From Methylocaldum sp002005105 (GTDB lineage Bacteria > Pseudomonadota > Gammaproteobacteria > Methylococcales > Methylococcaceae): 64,000 bases of DNA. Below the pieces are notes generated by a model. It saw only the letters and a program-made list of their open reading frames with translations, was not told the origin of the DNA and made no database searches. Position numbers and translations under genes: made by a program. How positions within the stretch are numbered: position 1 is the first letter of the stretch; the number at the start of each line of letters is the position of its first letter. Of the stretch, positions 25,290 to 35,346 are shown piece by piece. The stretch is from positions 3,658,001 through 3,722,000 of the forward strand of contig NZ_CP194902.1 in assembly GCF_051027545.1 (NCBI RefSeq), given 5' to 3'.

Positions 25290-26624
25290 ATGAAAGTCAC
25301 CGTCTTTGGTTCGGGTTATGTCGGCCTCGTTACCGGAGCCTGTCTGGCCGAGGTAGGCAATGAGGTGGTATGCTTAGATATCGACGAGGGCAAGATTGCC
25401 CGGCTCAATCAAGGCGAGGTTCCGATTTACGAGCCTGGTCTGGATAGCATCATCGAACGCAACATGGCCGCGAAACGTCTGCATTTCACCACCGATGTGG
25501 ACCTGGCGGTTCAGCATGGTTTATTCCAGTTCATCGCAGTCGGCACGCCTCCCGACGAGGATGGGTCGGCCGACCTGCAATATGTGTTGGCCGTCGCGCG
25601 CAGCATTGGCGAACGCATGGAGGATTATCGCGTTGTAGTCAACAAGTCGACCGTGCCCGTCGGCACGGCGGATAAAGTCCGCCAGGCGATAAATACGGTG
25701 CTCAACGACCGGCAGAAGCCATGTGAATTCGATGTGGTTTCAAATCCGGAATTCCTGAAAGAGGGGGCAGCCATCGAGGATTTCATGAAGCCGGATCGTA
25801 TCGTGGTGGGCACCGACAATCCCCGCACTACCGAACTTCTACGGGCCTTGTACGCGCCATTCAATCGCAATCACGACCGCCTGGTCTGCATGGATATCCG
25901 CTCGGCCGAGCTGACCAAGTACGCGGCCAATGCCATGCTGGCGACGAAAATCAGCTTCATGAACGAATTGGCGAATCTCGCCGAATGTCTGGGCGCGGAT
26001 ATCGAGAAGGTGAGGGTGGGCATCGGGTCCGATCCGCGGATCGGTTACCACTTCATTTATCCCGGCTGCGGATACGGCGGTTCGTGCTTCCCGAAAGACG
26101 TTAAAGCACTCGAGCGCACCGCGCGGGACGTCGGATATCAGGCCCAGTTGCTGCGGGCGGTCGAGGATGTCAATGACCGGCAGAAACTGAGACTTTACGA
26201 AAAAGTTAAGGATTATTTTAAGGACGATCTAAAAGGAAAGACACTCGCTCTCTGGGGGTTGGCATTCAAGCCGAATACGGACGACATGCGCGAAGCTTCC
26301 AGCCGGGTGATCATCGAAGCCCTTTGGGAGGCGGGCGCCAGGGTACAAGCGTTCGATCCGGTCGCGACGCACGAAGCCGGGCGATTATATGGGCATAGGT
26401 CCGATCTCGCGCTTTGCGACAGCCCCGAAGCTACCTTGAAAGGTGCTGACGGCTTGATTATCGTCACTGAATGGAATGTATTCCGCAGCCCCGACTTTGA
26501 TACGATCAAGGCCGAACTGTCGCATCCCGTCATCTTCGACGGTCGGAATCTTTATGATCCGGCCCGGATGAAAATGATGGGATTTGATTATTTCGGCATT
26601 GGGCGGGGCGCGTCCTTAGCCTGA
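25290..26624 (+). CDS. ugd: UDP-glucose 6-dehydrogenase
   Basis: Oxidises UDP-glucose to UDP-glucuronate for surface polysaccharide. The protein has 444 residues, with the NAD-binding loop GSGYVGLVTGACLAEVG at the N-terminus and the catalytic cysteine in GYGGSCFPKD. The C-terminal UDP-binding domain is complete. A GGAACAG Shine-Dalgarno precedes the ATG. It ends at a strong terminator shared with the convergent deacetylase-like gene. Confidence 0.97.
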   Translation: MKVTVFGSGYVGLVTGACLAEVGNEVVCLDIDEGKIARLNQGEVPIYEPGLDSIIERNMAAKRLHFTTDVDLAVQHGLFQFIAVGTPPDEDGSADLQYVLAVARSIGERMEDYRVVVNKSTVPVGTADKVRQAINTVLNDRQKPCEFDVVSNPEFLKEGAAIEDFMKPDRIVVGTDNPRTTELLRALYAPFNRNHDRLVCMDIRSAELTKYAANAMLATKISFMNELANLAECLGADIEKVRVGIGSDPRIGYHFIYPGCGYGGSCFPKDVKALERTARDVGYQAQLLRAVEDVNDRQKLRLYEKVKDYFKDDLKGKTLALWGLAFKPNTDDMREASSRVIIEALWEAGARVQAFDPVATHEAGRLYGHRSDLALCDSPEATLKGADGLIIVTEWNVFRSPDFDTIKAELSHPVIFDGRNLYDPARMKMMGFDYFGIGRGASLA

Positions 26625-26634
26625 TTAGAATAGC

Positions 26635-26660
26635 GGGGGCGCTCGGCGCCCCCTCTTTTC
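26635..26660. terminator. Terminator between ugd and the deacetylase-like gene
   Basis: GGGGGCGC-TCG-GCGCCCCC is followed by TCTTTT on the plus strand. It lies 10 bp after the ugd stop and next to the end of the convergent gene. Confidence 0.85.
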
Positions 26661-26666
26661 CAGCCA

Positions 26667-27593
26667 TCAGCTCTTCATCAGCGCACGTACATGCGCGGCC
26701 ACACTCTTTCCTAAAGCCTCCAGGTTGTATCCACCTTCCAAAACGGATACTAGTCGGCCTCGTGCGTGTTCTTTCGCCAATTTCACCAGTTCCGAAGTTA
26801 CCCAAGCATAATCGTCCTCGACCAAATTCAGATCGGCCAGGGGATCGTCCCGATGGGCATCGAAGCCGGCGGAAATCAAGACAAGCTCCGGCGTAAAACG
26901 ATTGATAGCGGGCAGAATCTTGTCCGCCACGGCCAAGCGAAATTCATGGGACCCGCTGCCGGCTGCCAGAGGCACATTGATCATATTGCCCGCACCGGTT
27001 TCGCCGGACCTCCCGGTCCCGGGATACCAAGGGAACTGGTGAGTCGATGCATATAAGACGTCCTTATTCGTTTCGAATGCTCGTTGGGTACCGTTTCCAT
27101 GGTGCACGTCGAAATCCATGATGGCGACCCGTTCGATTCCATGGTGTTTGCGGGCATATTCGGCGGCAATGGCGATATTGTTGAACAAGCAGAACCCCAT
27201 GGCCGCGTCGGGTTCGGCATGATGTCCCGGCGGCCGGACAGCGCAGAAAGCGTTCGTGGACTCCTTGGCAAAAACGGCATCCACCGCGGCACATGCGGCA
27301 CCTACGGCATGCAAAGCCGCTTCGCCCGAACCGGGCGACACGACCGTATCGCCGTCGAGGTAAGCAAAACCCAGTTTGGGCACGGCTCCCAAGACGTAAT
27401 CGATGTGCCGATCGGTGTGGATTAAACGAATCTGTTCGCGGGTACCGCGCGGCGCTTCCCGTCGATCGAGACCGGAAAAATCGGGTCGACTAAGTGCGCG
27501 CTCGATCGAACGCAAGCGCTCCGCGTTTTCCGGATGCCCAAGGCCGGTGTCGTGTTCCAAGAAACTCCGATGACTGAAGCAAATCGTAGTCAT
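26667..27593 (-). CDS. Histone-deacetylase-fold amidohydrolase (class II / acetylpolyamine type)
   Basis: Zinc-dependent hydrolase of the arginase/deacetylase fold, 308 residues from the ATG at 27593 (MTTICFSHRSFLEHDTGLGHPE). Family landmarks are RPPGHHA, the zinc ligands in DFDVHHGNGT, and SAGFDAHRDDPL. Bacterial relatives remove acetyl groups from polyamines, small amides or lysines. The substrate here is unknown. It is not linked to acetyl-CoA synthetase, so an AcuC role is not supported. The open frame upstream to 27809 lacks a start with good ribosome binding. Confidence 0.92.
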   Translation of the reverse strand: MTTICFSHRSFLEHDTGLGHPENAERLRSIERALSRPDFSGLDRREAPRGTREQIRLIHTDRHIDYVLGAVPKLGFAYLDGDTVVSPGSGEAALHAVGAACAAVDAVFAKESTNAFCAVRPPGHHAEPDAAMGFCLFNNIAIAAEYARKHHGIERVAIMDFDVHHGNGTQRAFETNKDVLYASTHQFPWYPGTGRSGETGAGNMINVPLAAGSGSHEFRLAVADKILPAINRFTPELVLISAGFDAHRDDPLADLNLVEDDYAWVTSELVKLAKEHARGRLVSVLEGGYNLEALGKSVAAHVRALMKS

Positions 27594-27824
27594 GACGAGC
27601 ATCCGGCGTGATAAACGTATGAGTGATCCATATAATACCCGAGTATTGCCGTTGGAATAGAACCGATACGGTTTGATGATTGATCGTTCCCCGGTATTTG
27701 GACCAATGATCGATGACTCGTTCTCGGGAATGGAAAACGGCGGTCGTTTTATACGACAAATGAAACCGTTTCGAATCGTGCGTGGGGCTCGAGTCGAACA
27801 GAATTGCAAACTTTAGGGGAAACC

Positions 27825-30401
27825 ATGCTGGAAGAATATCGCAGACACGTTGCCGAGCGAGCGGCACAAGGGCTTGTGCCGAAACCTCTGAGCGCGGAAA
27901 TGACCACGGCTCTGATATCGCTCATCAAAAATCCGCCTCAAGGCGAGGAAGAATTCTTGCTCGACCTGTTGACCAACCGCGTGCCGGCAGGCGTGGATGA
28001 AGCGGCCTACGTCAAGGCAGGTTTTCTGGCAGCTGTCGCGAAAGGTGAAACCGTCTCGCCGATATTGGATCCGCGCCTTGCGACCGAGCTTCTCGGCACT
28101 ATGCTGGGCGGCTACAACGTAGCCCCGCTGATCGAACTGCTCGACCATCCGGCGTTGGGAACGCTGGCCGCAAAGGGCTTGTCGCATACCTTGCTGATGT
28201 TCGATGCGTTCCACGATGTTTGCGAGAAGGCCGAAGCCGGCAATGCGAACGCACAGGCGGTCATGCGGGCTTGGGCCGAAGCCGAATGGTTCACGAGCCG
28301 GCCGAAGGTGCCTGACGTCATTACGGTGACCGTATTCAAGGTGCCGGGTGAGATCAACACCGACGATTTGTCGCCCGCCCAGGATGCTTGGTCGCGGCCC
28401 GATATTCCGCTGCACGCCAAAGCCATGCTGAAAGTGCCGCGCGAAGGCGTCACCGATGCCGAGGCGCAGATAGCGGAACTCAAGACAAAAGGCTGGCCGG
28501 TCGCATTCGTGGGCGACGTCGTAGGTACGGGTTCTTCTCGGAAATCCGCGACCAACTCGGTGCTGTGGTATATCGGCGAGAATATTCCATGTGTTCCGAA
28601 CAAACGGGCGGGAGGCATGTGCATCGGAGGAAAGATCGCTCCCATCTTCTTCAACACCATGGAAGATTCCGGTGCCCTGCCTATCGAGTGCGATGTCTCG
28701 AACTTGCATACCGGCGACGTTATCGACGTCTACCCTTACAAAGGCGAGATCAAGCGCCACGATACCGGCGAGCTGCTTTGCACTTTCGCCTTGAAGAACG
28801 ATATTCTGCTGGACGAGGTGCAGGCCGGGGGGAGGATCTCGCTCATCATCGGACGCGGCCTTACCGATCGTGCCCGCAAGGCACTGGGTCTCGACATCTC
28901 GCCGGTATTCCGACGTCCGGAATCTAAACTGGACAGCGGCAAGGGATATACCCTCGCCCAAAAGATGGTCGGAAAAGCCTGCGGGGTAAAGGGTGTACGT
29001 CCCGGCACCTACTGCGAGCCTCATATGACGACGGTAGGATCTCAAGACACTACGGGCCCGATGACGCGCGACGAGCTCAAGGATTTAGCTTGCTTGGGGT
29101 TTTCTGCAGATTTGGTGATGCAGTCCTTCTGTCACACGGCGGCCTATCCCAAGCCCGTAGACATCGATGTCCACCACACTTTGCCCGATTTCATCATGAA
29201 TCGCGGCGGCGTTTCGCTTCGTCCCGGCGACGGCATCATCCATTCATGGCTCAACCGCATGCTGATTCCGGATACCGTCGGAACCGGCGGCGATTCGCAT
29301 ACCCGCTTCCCTATCGGGATATCGTTTCCCGCGGGTTCCGGCCTGGTCGCTTTCGCTGCCGCCACCGGTGTGATGCCTTTGGACATGCCGGAATCGGTAC
29401 TGGTCAGGTTCAAGGGCGAAATGCAGCCGGGCATCACGCTCAGGGACCTGGTGCATGCCATTCCTTATGCGGCGATGCAGCGCGGGCTTTTGACTCTCGA
29501 GAAAAAGGGCAAGAAGAACGTTTTTTCAGGACGCATCTTGGAAATCGAAGGACTGCCGACTCTAAAGGTAGAGCAGGCATTCGAGCTGGCGGATGCTTCC
29601 GCCGAGCGGTCCGCCGCCGCCTGTACCGTACGCCTGAACAAAGAGCCGATCGAGGAATATTTGCGGTCCAATATCGTTTTGCTCAAATGGATGATCGAGC
29701 AAGGTTATGGCGACGTACGAACCTTAATCCGGCGAATCGCGGCCATGGAGGATTGGCTGGCTGATCCCATGCTCCTGGAGCCCGATGCCGATGCCGAATA
29801 TCACGAAGTGATCGAGATCGACCTGAGCGAGATTAAAGAGCCGCTCTTGTGTTGCCCGAACGATCCTGACGACGTAAAACCCTTGTCTGCCCTTGCCGGC
29901 ACTCAGATCGACGAGGTCTTTCTCGGTTCCTGCATGACGAACATCGGCCATTTCCGTGCGGCCGGAAAAATCCTGGAGCACTTCGGGACGCAAGTTCCAG
30001 GGCGTTTATGGATCGCTCCGCCGACCCGTATGGATCAGTTGGAATTGACCGAGGAAGGGTATTACGGCATCTACGGCAAAGTGGGCGCTCGGACCGAAAT
30101 GCCCGGATGTTCATTGTGCATGGGCAATCAGGCACGGGTGGCGGACCATGCCACCGTGGTATCGACCTCGACGCGAAACTTTCCCAATCGGATGGGAGCG
30201 GGTGCCAATGTGTTTCTGGCCTCGGCAGAACTCGCGGCCGTATGTTCGAGTTTAGGGCGCATCCCGTCGTACGAAGAATACATGGCTTTCGTTCAGTCTC
30301 TGGAAAAGGACGCAACGGATACCTATCGATATCTGAATTTCGATCAGATTCCCGACTACGTCAGAAAGGCGGAACAAGTCGCTTTAGACGCCACGGCTTG
30401 A
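27825..30401 (+). CDS. acnB: Bifunctional aconitate hydratase 2 / 2-methylisocitrate dehydratase
   Basis: TCA-cycle enzyme that isomerises citrate to isocitrate. It has 858 residues. The N-terminus MLEEYRRHVAERAAQG and the HEAT-like domain identify the AcnB class. The [4Fe-4S] ligands are in GSCMTNIGH and CSLCMGNQA near the C-terminus. GGGGAAACC precedes the ATG. In other species apo-AcnB binds mRNAs when iron is scarce. It forms the core of central carbon flow with gltA. Confidence 0.98.
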   Translation: MLEEYRRHVAERAAQGLVPKPLSAEMTTALISLIKNPPQGEEEFLLDLLTNRVPAGVDEAAYVKAGFLAAVAKGETVSPILDPRLATELLGTMLGGYNVAPLIELLDHPALGTLAAKGLSHTLLMFDAFHDVCEKAEAGNANAQAVMRAWAEAEWFTSRPKVPDVITVTVFKVPGEINTDDLSPAQDAWSRPDIPLHAKAMLKVPREGVTDAEAQIAELKTKGWPVAFVGDVVGTGSSRKSATNSVLWYIGENIPCVPNKRAGGMCIGGKIAPIFFNTMEDSGALPIECDVSNLHTGDVIDVYPYKGEIKRHDTGELLCTFALKNDILLDEVQAGGRISLIIGRGLTDRARKALGLDISPVFRRPESKLDSGKGYTLAQKMVGKACGVKGVRPGTYCEPHMTTVGSQDTTGPMTRDELKDLACLGFSADLVMQSFCHTAAYPKPVDIDVHHTLPDFIMNRGGVSLRPGDGIIHSWLNRMLIPDTVGTGGDSHTRFPIGISFPAGSGLVAFAAATGVMPLDMPESVLVRFKGEMQPGITLRDLVHAIPYAAMQRGLLTLEKKGKKNVFSGRILEIEGLPTLKVEQAFELADASAERSAAACTVRLNKEPIEEYLRSNIVLLKWMIEQGYGDVRTLIRRIAAMEDWLADPMLLEPDADAEYHEVIEIDLSEIKEPLLCCPNDPDDVKPLSALAGTQIDEVFLGSCMTNIGHFRAAGKILEHFGTQVPGRLWIAPPTRMDQLELTEEGYYGIYGKVGARTEMPGCSLCMGNQARVADHATVVSTSTRNFPNRMGAGANVFLASAELAAVCSSLGRIPSYEEYMAFVQSLEKDATDTYRYLNFDQIPDYVRKAEQVALDATA

Positions 30402-30493
30402 CATGCCAAGTGCGACAGCGCCGCTTGCCGCACCCGACGAGGCATCGGCAAGTGGCGGCCTGTTGTTCTTATTCCGAAACGATTACGAAACTC

Positions 30494-31318
30494 ATGTCGT
30501 CCAATTTATTCGAGATTGCGGAATCGTGCCTATACACGCCATCCGTGGAAGCCAAACTGGAAGCGACCGAGCGGGCTGCGCTGGCCTTCCGGGGAGAAGG
30601 CTTTTCCCTGGATGATCGCTTGCCGCCCAAGCCGGCATCGGAAGTCCGCTTCCCGGAGCGTCCGGAGCTGGTGGACCCGAGGCATTTGCCGCGGCGGAAA
30701 CTCACGACCCCTGCCGGGAAGATCGCGTTTCTGCATGCGGTTGCCCACATCGAATTCACCGCGATTCAGCTCGCATGGGATATGGTTTATCGGTTTCGCG
30801 AAATGCCATCGGCGTTTTATGACGATTGGCTGGAAGTAGCCATCGAGGAGGCTTATCACTTTTCTCTGGTTCGAGGAAGGCTAAAAGACTTTAATGCCGA
30901 CTACGGCCAACTTCCGGCACATAGAGGATTATGGGAATTAGCCGAGGACACGGCGCACGACGTGAAAGCCCGCCTGGCGTTGGTTCCGCGCGTGATGGAA
31001 GCGAGGGGATTGGACGTCACCCCGGCAATGATTGACAAGCTCGATGCCTTAGGCGATGACGCAACCGCGAATATCCTCAGGATTATCCTGAGGGACGAGG
31101 TTGGCCATGTGGCGCGAGGTACTCGTTGGTTTCAATACGTGTGCAACGAACAGGGAATCGATCCCGTAACGGAATATTTCGATCTTGTCGAACGCTATCT
31201 TCGGGGGGCTGTCCGCGGTCCGTTCAATATCGAATTGCGCCGAGCGGCGGGATTTAGCGATCTGGAGTTGCAGCGTTTGAAGGGGATGGCTAGCGAAAGT
31301 CCGGCCCGCCCGGACTGA
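30494..31318 (+). CDS. DUF455 ferritin-like protein
   Basis: A protein of 274 residues with the ferritin-like di-metal pattern of the DUF455 family: glutamate/histidine motifs in AVAHIEFTAIQLAWD, IEEAYHFSL and LRDEVGHVARG. It is related to MiaE-type four-helix di-iron proteins, but its reaction is unknown. The start MSSNLFEIAE follows the acnB stop after 92 bp. Earlier in-frame codons lie inside acnB. It converges on ispG. Confidence 0.9.
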   Translation: MSSNLFEIAESCLYTPSVEAKLEATERAALAFRGEGFSLDDRLPPKPASEVRFPERPELVDPRHLPRRKLTTPAGKIAFLHAVAHIEFTAIQLAWDMVYRFREMPSAFYDDWLEVAIEEAYHFSLVRGRLKDFNADYGQLPAHRGLWELAEDTAHDVKARLALVPRVMEARGLDVTPAMIDKLDALGDDATANILRIILRDEVGHVARGTRWFQYVCNEQGIDPVTEYFDLVERYLRGAVRGPFNIELRRAAGFSDLELQRLKGMASESPARPD

Positions 31319-31348
31319 GGAGCCGCGGGCCGGGGAGCTTTCGATTCC

Positions 31349-32587
31349 TTACTCGGCGATGGCTTGATGTTCCTGATTCGGGCCGTAGTGGGACACGACA
31401 TAACGCTCGACCAATTCCTGAAAGTCTTCGGCGATACGATCGCCCTTCAGTGTTACCGTCTTTACGCCATCCTCGAAGACCGGGGCGACCGGTTGCTCAC
31501 CCGTGCCGGGCAAGCTGATTCCGATATTGGCGTTCTTGCTCTCGCCCGGGCCGTTGACCACACAGCCCATCACGGCCACGTGCATGTCCTCGACACCCGA
31601 ATATTTCTTGCGCCATTCCGGCATCTTGTGACGGAGATGGCTCTGAATCTGCTGAGCCAGCTTCTGAAAATAGTCGCTGGTCGTACGGCCGCAACCGGGG
31701 CAGGAGATCACCATCGGCGTGAACGAGCGGATGCCCATGGTTTGGAGAATCTCCTGGGCGACGATGACTTCGTGAGTGCGATCGGCGCCCGGCTCGGGGG
31801 TCAAGGAAATACGGATGGTATCGCCGATGCCTTGCTGCAGCAGTACCGCCAATGCGGCCGTAGACGCCACGATGCCCTTGGATCCCATGCCGGCTTCGGT
31901 AAGCCCCAAGTGCAGAGCGTAATCGCAGCGTTCGGCGAGCGCTTGATAAACGGCAATCAGCTCTTGAACGCCGCTCATCTTGCACGACAGTACGATGCGG
32001 TTTTTGGGCAATCCTAATGACACGGCACGCTCGGCGCTTTCCAAAGCCGAGGTGATGACCGCCTCGCGCATCACTTCGGCGAGTGGTCTTGGGTCACTAA
32101 GCTGCGCGTTCTCATCAAGCAGGCGTGCCAGCACGGATTGATCGAGGCTTCCCCAGTTGACCCCGATCCGCACGGGTTTTTCGTAGCGGCAGGCAAATTC
32201 GATCATCTGGGCGAATTGGGGATCGCGCTTGGATCCGCGGCCCACGTTGCCGGGGTTGATACGGTATTTCGCCAGTGCTTCGGCGCAACCGGGAAACTTG
32301 TCCAGCAGCTTATGACCGTTGAAATGGAAATCGCCGATTAGAGGAACGAAGCAGCCATTCTTGTCCAATTCTTCGCGTATCTGAGATACGGCCTGTGCTG
32401 ATTCTTCATTGTTTACGGTAATGCGGACCAATTCGGAACCGGCCTTGGCCAGATCCATCACCTGTCTGACGGTGCTTTTTACATCCGCGGTATCGGTGTT
32501 GGTCATGGATTGGACGACCACCGGCGCGTTGCCGCCGATCTGGATCTCACCGACTTTTACACCGACCGAATCTCTTCTATTCATCAT
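31349..32587 (-). CDS. ispG: 4-hydroxy-3-methylbut-2-enyl diphosphate synthase
   Basis: Penultimate step of the MEP isoprenoid pathway. The 412-residue protein has an N-terminal TIM-barrel (VVVQSMTNTDTADV) and a C-terminal [4Fe-4S] domain with Cys ligands in CPGCGRT and GCVVNGPGE. The length fits the longer bacterial form. It stands alone on the minus strand. Methylococcales depend on this pathway for carotenoids, hopanoids and ubiquinone. Confidence 0.97.
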   Translation of the reverse strand: MMNRRDSVGVKVGEIQIGGNAPVVVQSMTNTDTADVKSTVRQVMDLAKAGSELVRITVNNEESAQAVSQIREELDKNGCFVPLIGDFHFNGHKLLDKFPGCAEALAKYRINPGNVGRGSKRDPQFAQMIEFACRYEKPVRIGVNWGSLDQSVLARLLDENAQLSDPRPLAEVMREAVITSALESAERAVSLGLPKNRIVLSCKMSGVQELIAVYQALAERCDYALHLGLTEAGMGSKGIVASTAALAVLLQQGIGDTIRISLTPEPGADRTHEVIVAQEILQTMGIRSFTPMVISCPGCGRTTSDYFQKLAQQIQSHLRHKMPEWRKKYSGVEDMHVAVMGCVVNGPGESKNANIGISLPGTGEQPVAPVFEDGVKTVTLKGDRIAEDFQELVERYVVSHYGPNQEHQAIAE

Positions 32588-32774
32588 GCTTAAAAACCTA
32601 CTGGGATACTTCGCGAGTCCGCTATTTTATCAATGACACAGCTCAAGCCTATCGTAGGCTTGCGGTAATTTCCGAGTTCTTTACTTGGGTGTCAAGTTAT
32701 AATTATGGAACTTACAGCGTGTGCCGGAATAATAAGCCCTCGAAGGATGCTCCGGCCAAGGATCACATTACACC

Positions 32775-33503
32775 GTGCGTATTCAGTATTTTTCGGACAT
32801 ACATCTCGAATTCGGATCTTTGGAGACGACGGCGACCGATGCGGACGTCGTCGTCGCAGCCGGAGATATCGGTGTTGGCCTGCAAGCTTTGGACTGGCTT
32901 AAATCATTTGGAAAGCCTGTCATATATGTAGCGGGTAACCACGAGTTTTACGGCCAAGAATATCTCTTCACCCTGGCAAACCTAACTAGTGCCGCTAGCG
33001 GAACCAATGTGCAGTTCCTGGAACAACGCGCGTGGGTGTATGACGGAGTGAGATTTTTGGGTTGTTCCCTGTGGAGCGATCTCGGGGGCGACGATAACGA
33101 TCAGCTGGAGGAACTGGTTTCTATCGTCAATGATTTCCGAAAGATTCGATACCGCACAGATGCTTTGAATGCGAAAAGCTATCGCCAATTGCATTGGGAA
33201 TCCCGCGAATGGCTCTTTGCCGAGCTCGCAAAACCGTTTCCCGGGAAAACCGTGGTGGTCACCCATCACGCTCCGACGCCTTGGAGCTGGCGGGACAGCC
33301 CCAGTCAGATCAAACGCCATGCCTACTGCAATGACCTGAGAGAAGTCCTGCACAGTTTCGAAATCGCAGCCTGGTTCCATGGCCATACCCATGCCGTCTC
33401 CGACTATCGGTGCTCTGGCACGCGAATTCTCTGCAATCCCCGAGGCTATTTCCCAAATCAGCTCGTAAGCGAATTCGACCCAAGAAAAATCTTGGAAATT
33501 TAG
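32775..33503 (+). CDS. Metallophosphoesterase
   Basis: Calcineurin-like phosphoesterase of 242 residues with the complete metal-binding set: FSDIHLEFG, AAGDIGVG, AGNHEFYGQ, VVTHHAP and FHGHTHAV. The start is GTG (MRIQYFSDIH). No signal peptide, so it is cytosolic. The substrate (phosphodiester, nucleotide or protein) is not predictable. It converges on mtdA. Confidence 0.9.
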   Translation: MRIQYFSDIHLEFGSLETTATDADVVVAAGDIGVGLQALDWLKSFGKPVIYVAGNHEFYGQEYLFTLANLTSAASGTNVQFLEQRAWVYDGVRFLGCSLWSDLGGDDNDQLEELVSIVNDFRKIRYRTDALNAKSYRQLHWESREWLFAELAKPFPGKTVVVTHHAPTPWSWRDSPSQIKRHAYCNDLREVLHSFEIAAWFHGHTHAVSDYRCSGTRILCNPRGYFPNQLVSEFDPRKILEI

Positions 33504-33565
33504 GCGCTCTCCGAGGTCAAGCGAAAATGTCAGCGGCCGCCCTGTTCGAATCGCGCCTGTGTCCT

Positions 33566-34423
33566 TCAGGCCATTGTCTTCGCGATTTCGAAAATTTCTT
33601 CGGCATCCAGAATTTGATCGTTACTCTCGAAAAGCTTAGCGATACAGGCACGGTGCAGTGCCAGTTTCAGCGTACCGAAGCCAATGGCTCCCCAAACGAT
33701 TTTTCCGTTTCGGTCTGTTCCACGGTCCATCATATCGGTCCCGCCGATACCGATTGGAGGAGTCGCGTTGGCATCCGCCACCAGCTCGATCGACGGATTA
33801 TCCTGCCAATGACGTTCTTCCAACAGTTCTACACCGGCTGCGCCGGCCGCAAACACTATATGCGCTTGCTCTATGGATTTCCCGCGCGCGTCGTTATCAT
33901 GAGCCTCAATAGGGGTCAGTTCGACGCCGAACCGCTGTTTCATGTCTTGGCAAGCTTTCTCGGCGCGAGCCATCTGGCGTGATGTGATCGAGACCCGAGC
34001 GCCTTCTTTGGCCAGCATTACCGCCGCCCGCTGGCCCACAGGCCCGGTACCTGCAAGAACGACAGCCCGTTTTCCGGCAATTGCTCCGCTCGCTGCGAGT
34101 TTGGCGACGCCCGCTGCGGCCGTGGTGTTGCTGCCGTTGCTATCCAGCATTACGGAGACTCGAAAACCTCCGAAAAACTTTTTCTTGACCGCCTTCAATA
34201 GCTCTTGTCCGGCCATCAAATCGCTGCCCCCGATGAAGATTGCCGTATTTTTTTTATCCTTGGGCGCTCTTGTAAAAATTGTGCCGTCCACCAATGCCCC
34301 AACGTTCTCCGGCGTCAGGCCACCGTGGCCGATTACATGATCCGCGCCGCCATCATAGGCGACAACGGTGTCGAACACAGATGGGTAAAAATCGGTATCG
34401 AATTGGAACAAAAGCTTCTTCAT
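33566..34423 (-). CDS. mtdA: NADP-dependent methylene-H4MPT/methylene-H4F dehydrogenase
   Basis: Oxidises methylene-tetrahydrofolate or methylene-tetrahydromethanopterin with NADP in methylotrophic C1 metabolism. It has 285 residues from the ATG at 34423 with AAGGA upstream. The N-terminus MKKLLFQFDTD, the block MLDSNGSNTTAAAGVA, the Rossmann loop VVLAGTGPVGQRAA and the end LHRACIAKLFESND match MtdA. The divergent fchA, the next enzyme in the same C1 route, supports MtdA over MtdB. This gene is the main marker of methylotrophy in the window. Confidence 0.93.
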   Translation of the reverse strand: MKKLLFQFDTDFYPSVFDTVVAYDGGADHVIGHGGLTPENVGALVDGTIFTRAPKDKKNTAIFIGGSDLMAGQELLKAVKKKFFGGFRVSVMLDSNGSNTTAAAGVAKLAASGAIAGKRAVVLAGTGPVGQRAAVMLAKEGARVSITSRQMARAEKACQDMKQRFGVELTPIEAHDNDARGKSIEQAHIVFAAGAAGVELLEERHWQDNPSIELVADANATPPIGIGGTDMMDRGTDRNGKIVWGAIGFGTLKLALHRACIAKLFESNDQILDAEEIFEIAKTMA

Positions 34424-34598
34424 TCTTTTTCCTTGGAATGGCACTTAACCTTGAGCGGGTTTGGCGGATTTTTCCGATTCGTCATCGAACCGGCGAGATA
34501 TCGCCAATCCGAAAAAACGGAAAATTTTAACCCGTAACGCCTTGTGTTTTATACTTTCCGGCCATTTTTCATACTATGAACCTGATGGAGCGAATGGC

Positions 34599-35222
34599 AT
34601 GATCAAAGACAAAACAATCCATCAATTTTTGGACGACTTGGCCAGCAAGTCGGCAACTCCCGGTGGCGGCAGCGCAGCGGCCATTATGGGAGCTATGGGC
34701 GCCGCTTTGGTGAGCATGGTTTGTAATCTCACCATAGGAAAAAAAAATTATGAGGCCGTCGAACCAGAGATGAAAGAGCTGCTGACGAAAGCGGAAAGCT
34801 TGCGTGCGCAGCTGATGGACATGGTTAGAGCCGATGTCGAAGTATTTGATAAGGTCATGGGCGCCTACGGTTTACCAAAAGAAACGCAAGAACAGAAGAC
34901 CGCCAGAAGCCAGCAGATACAATCGGCTTTGCAGGAGGCGACCGATGTACCGATCGCGTGCGCGAAAGCCTGTGCCGAAGTGATCAGGTTGAGCAAAATC
35001 GTAGCGGAAAAAGGGAATCGAAACGTAGTCAGTGATGCCGGCGTTGCCGTCGTGGCAGGTTACGCTGCGCTGAAAAGCGCCGCGCTAAATGTTTATGTGA
35101 ACGCCGGTGCTATAAAGGATGAAAAATTCGTATCTTCCCGCTTAGCGGAATTGAACGGGATTTTGAGCGGAATGGATCTCCTGAATGAGGAAATTTTCCA
35201 GACCGTCAAGAGCAAGCTGTAA
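34599..35222 (+). CDS. fchA: Methenyl-tetrahydrofolate cyclohydrolase
   Basis: Interconverts methenyl- and formyl-tetrahydrofolate. The protein has 207 residues of the FTCD/FchA fold, with the signature KSATPGGGSAAAIMGAMGAA and later NRNVVSDAGVAVVAG. The ATG at 34599 (MIKDKTIHQFLDD) is used. In methylotrophs mtdA and fch lie together; here they are divergent with a 175-bp shared control region. Confidence 0.92.
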   Translation: MIKDKTIHQFLDDLASKSATPGGGSAAAIMGAMGAALVSMVCNLTIGKKNYEAVEPEMKELLTKAESLRAQLMDMVRADVEVFDKVMGAYGLPKETQEQKTARSQQIQSALQEATDVPIACAKACAEVIRLSKIVAEKGNRNVVSDAGVAVVAGYAALKSAALNVYVNAGAIKDEKFVSSRLAELNGILSGMDLLNEEIFQTVKSKL

Positions 35223-35268
35223 AGCAAGCGCTTGTTATCATTGACGACAGAGGTATGCAGCATACCGA

Positions 35269-35297
35269 TTGACGATCTGTAACGACATGGGTATTAT
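35269..35297 (+). promoter_or_regulatory. Sigma-70 promoter of the tRNA operon
   Basis: TTGACG, a 17-bp spacer and TATTAT. Transcription would begin near 35304, about 43 bp before tRNA-Pro. Confidence 0.75.
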
Positions 35298-35346
35298 TGT
35301 GAGTCTTGATGGTTAGCCGAACGGCTTCTCGTTAAAGAAGGTCGTC

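Noticed and set aside
27813..29045. 410-codon minus-strand open frame opposite acnB
   Set aside because: Antisense shadow; the acnB frame is continuous and fully conserved.
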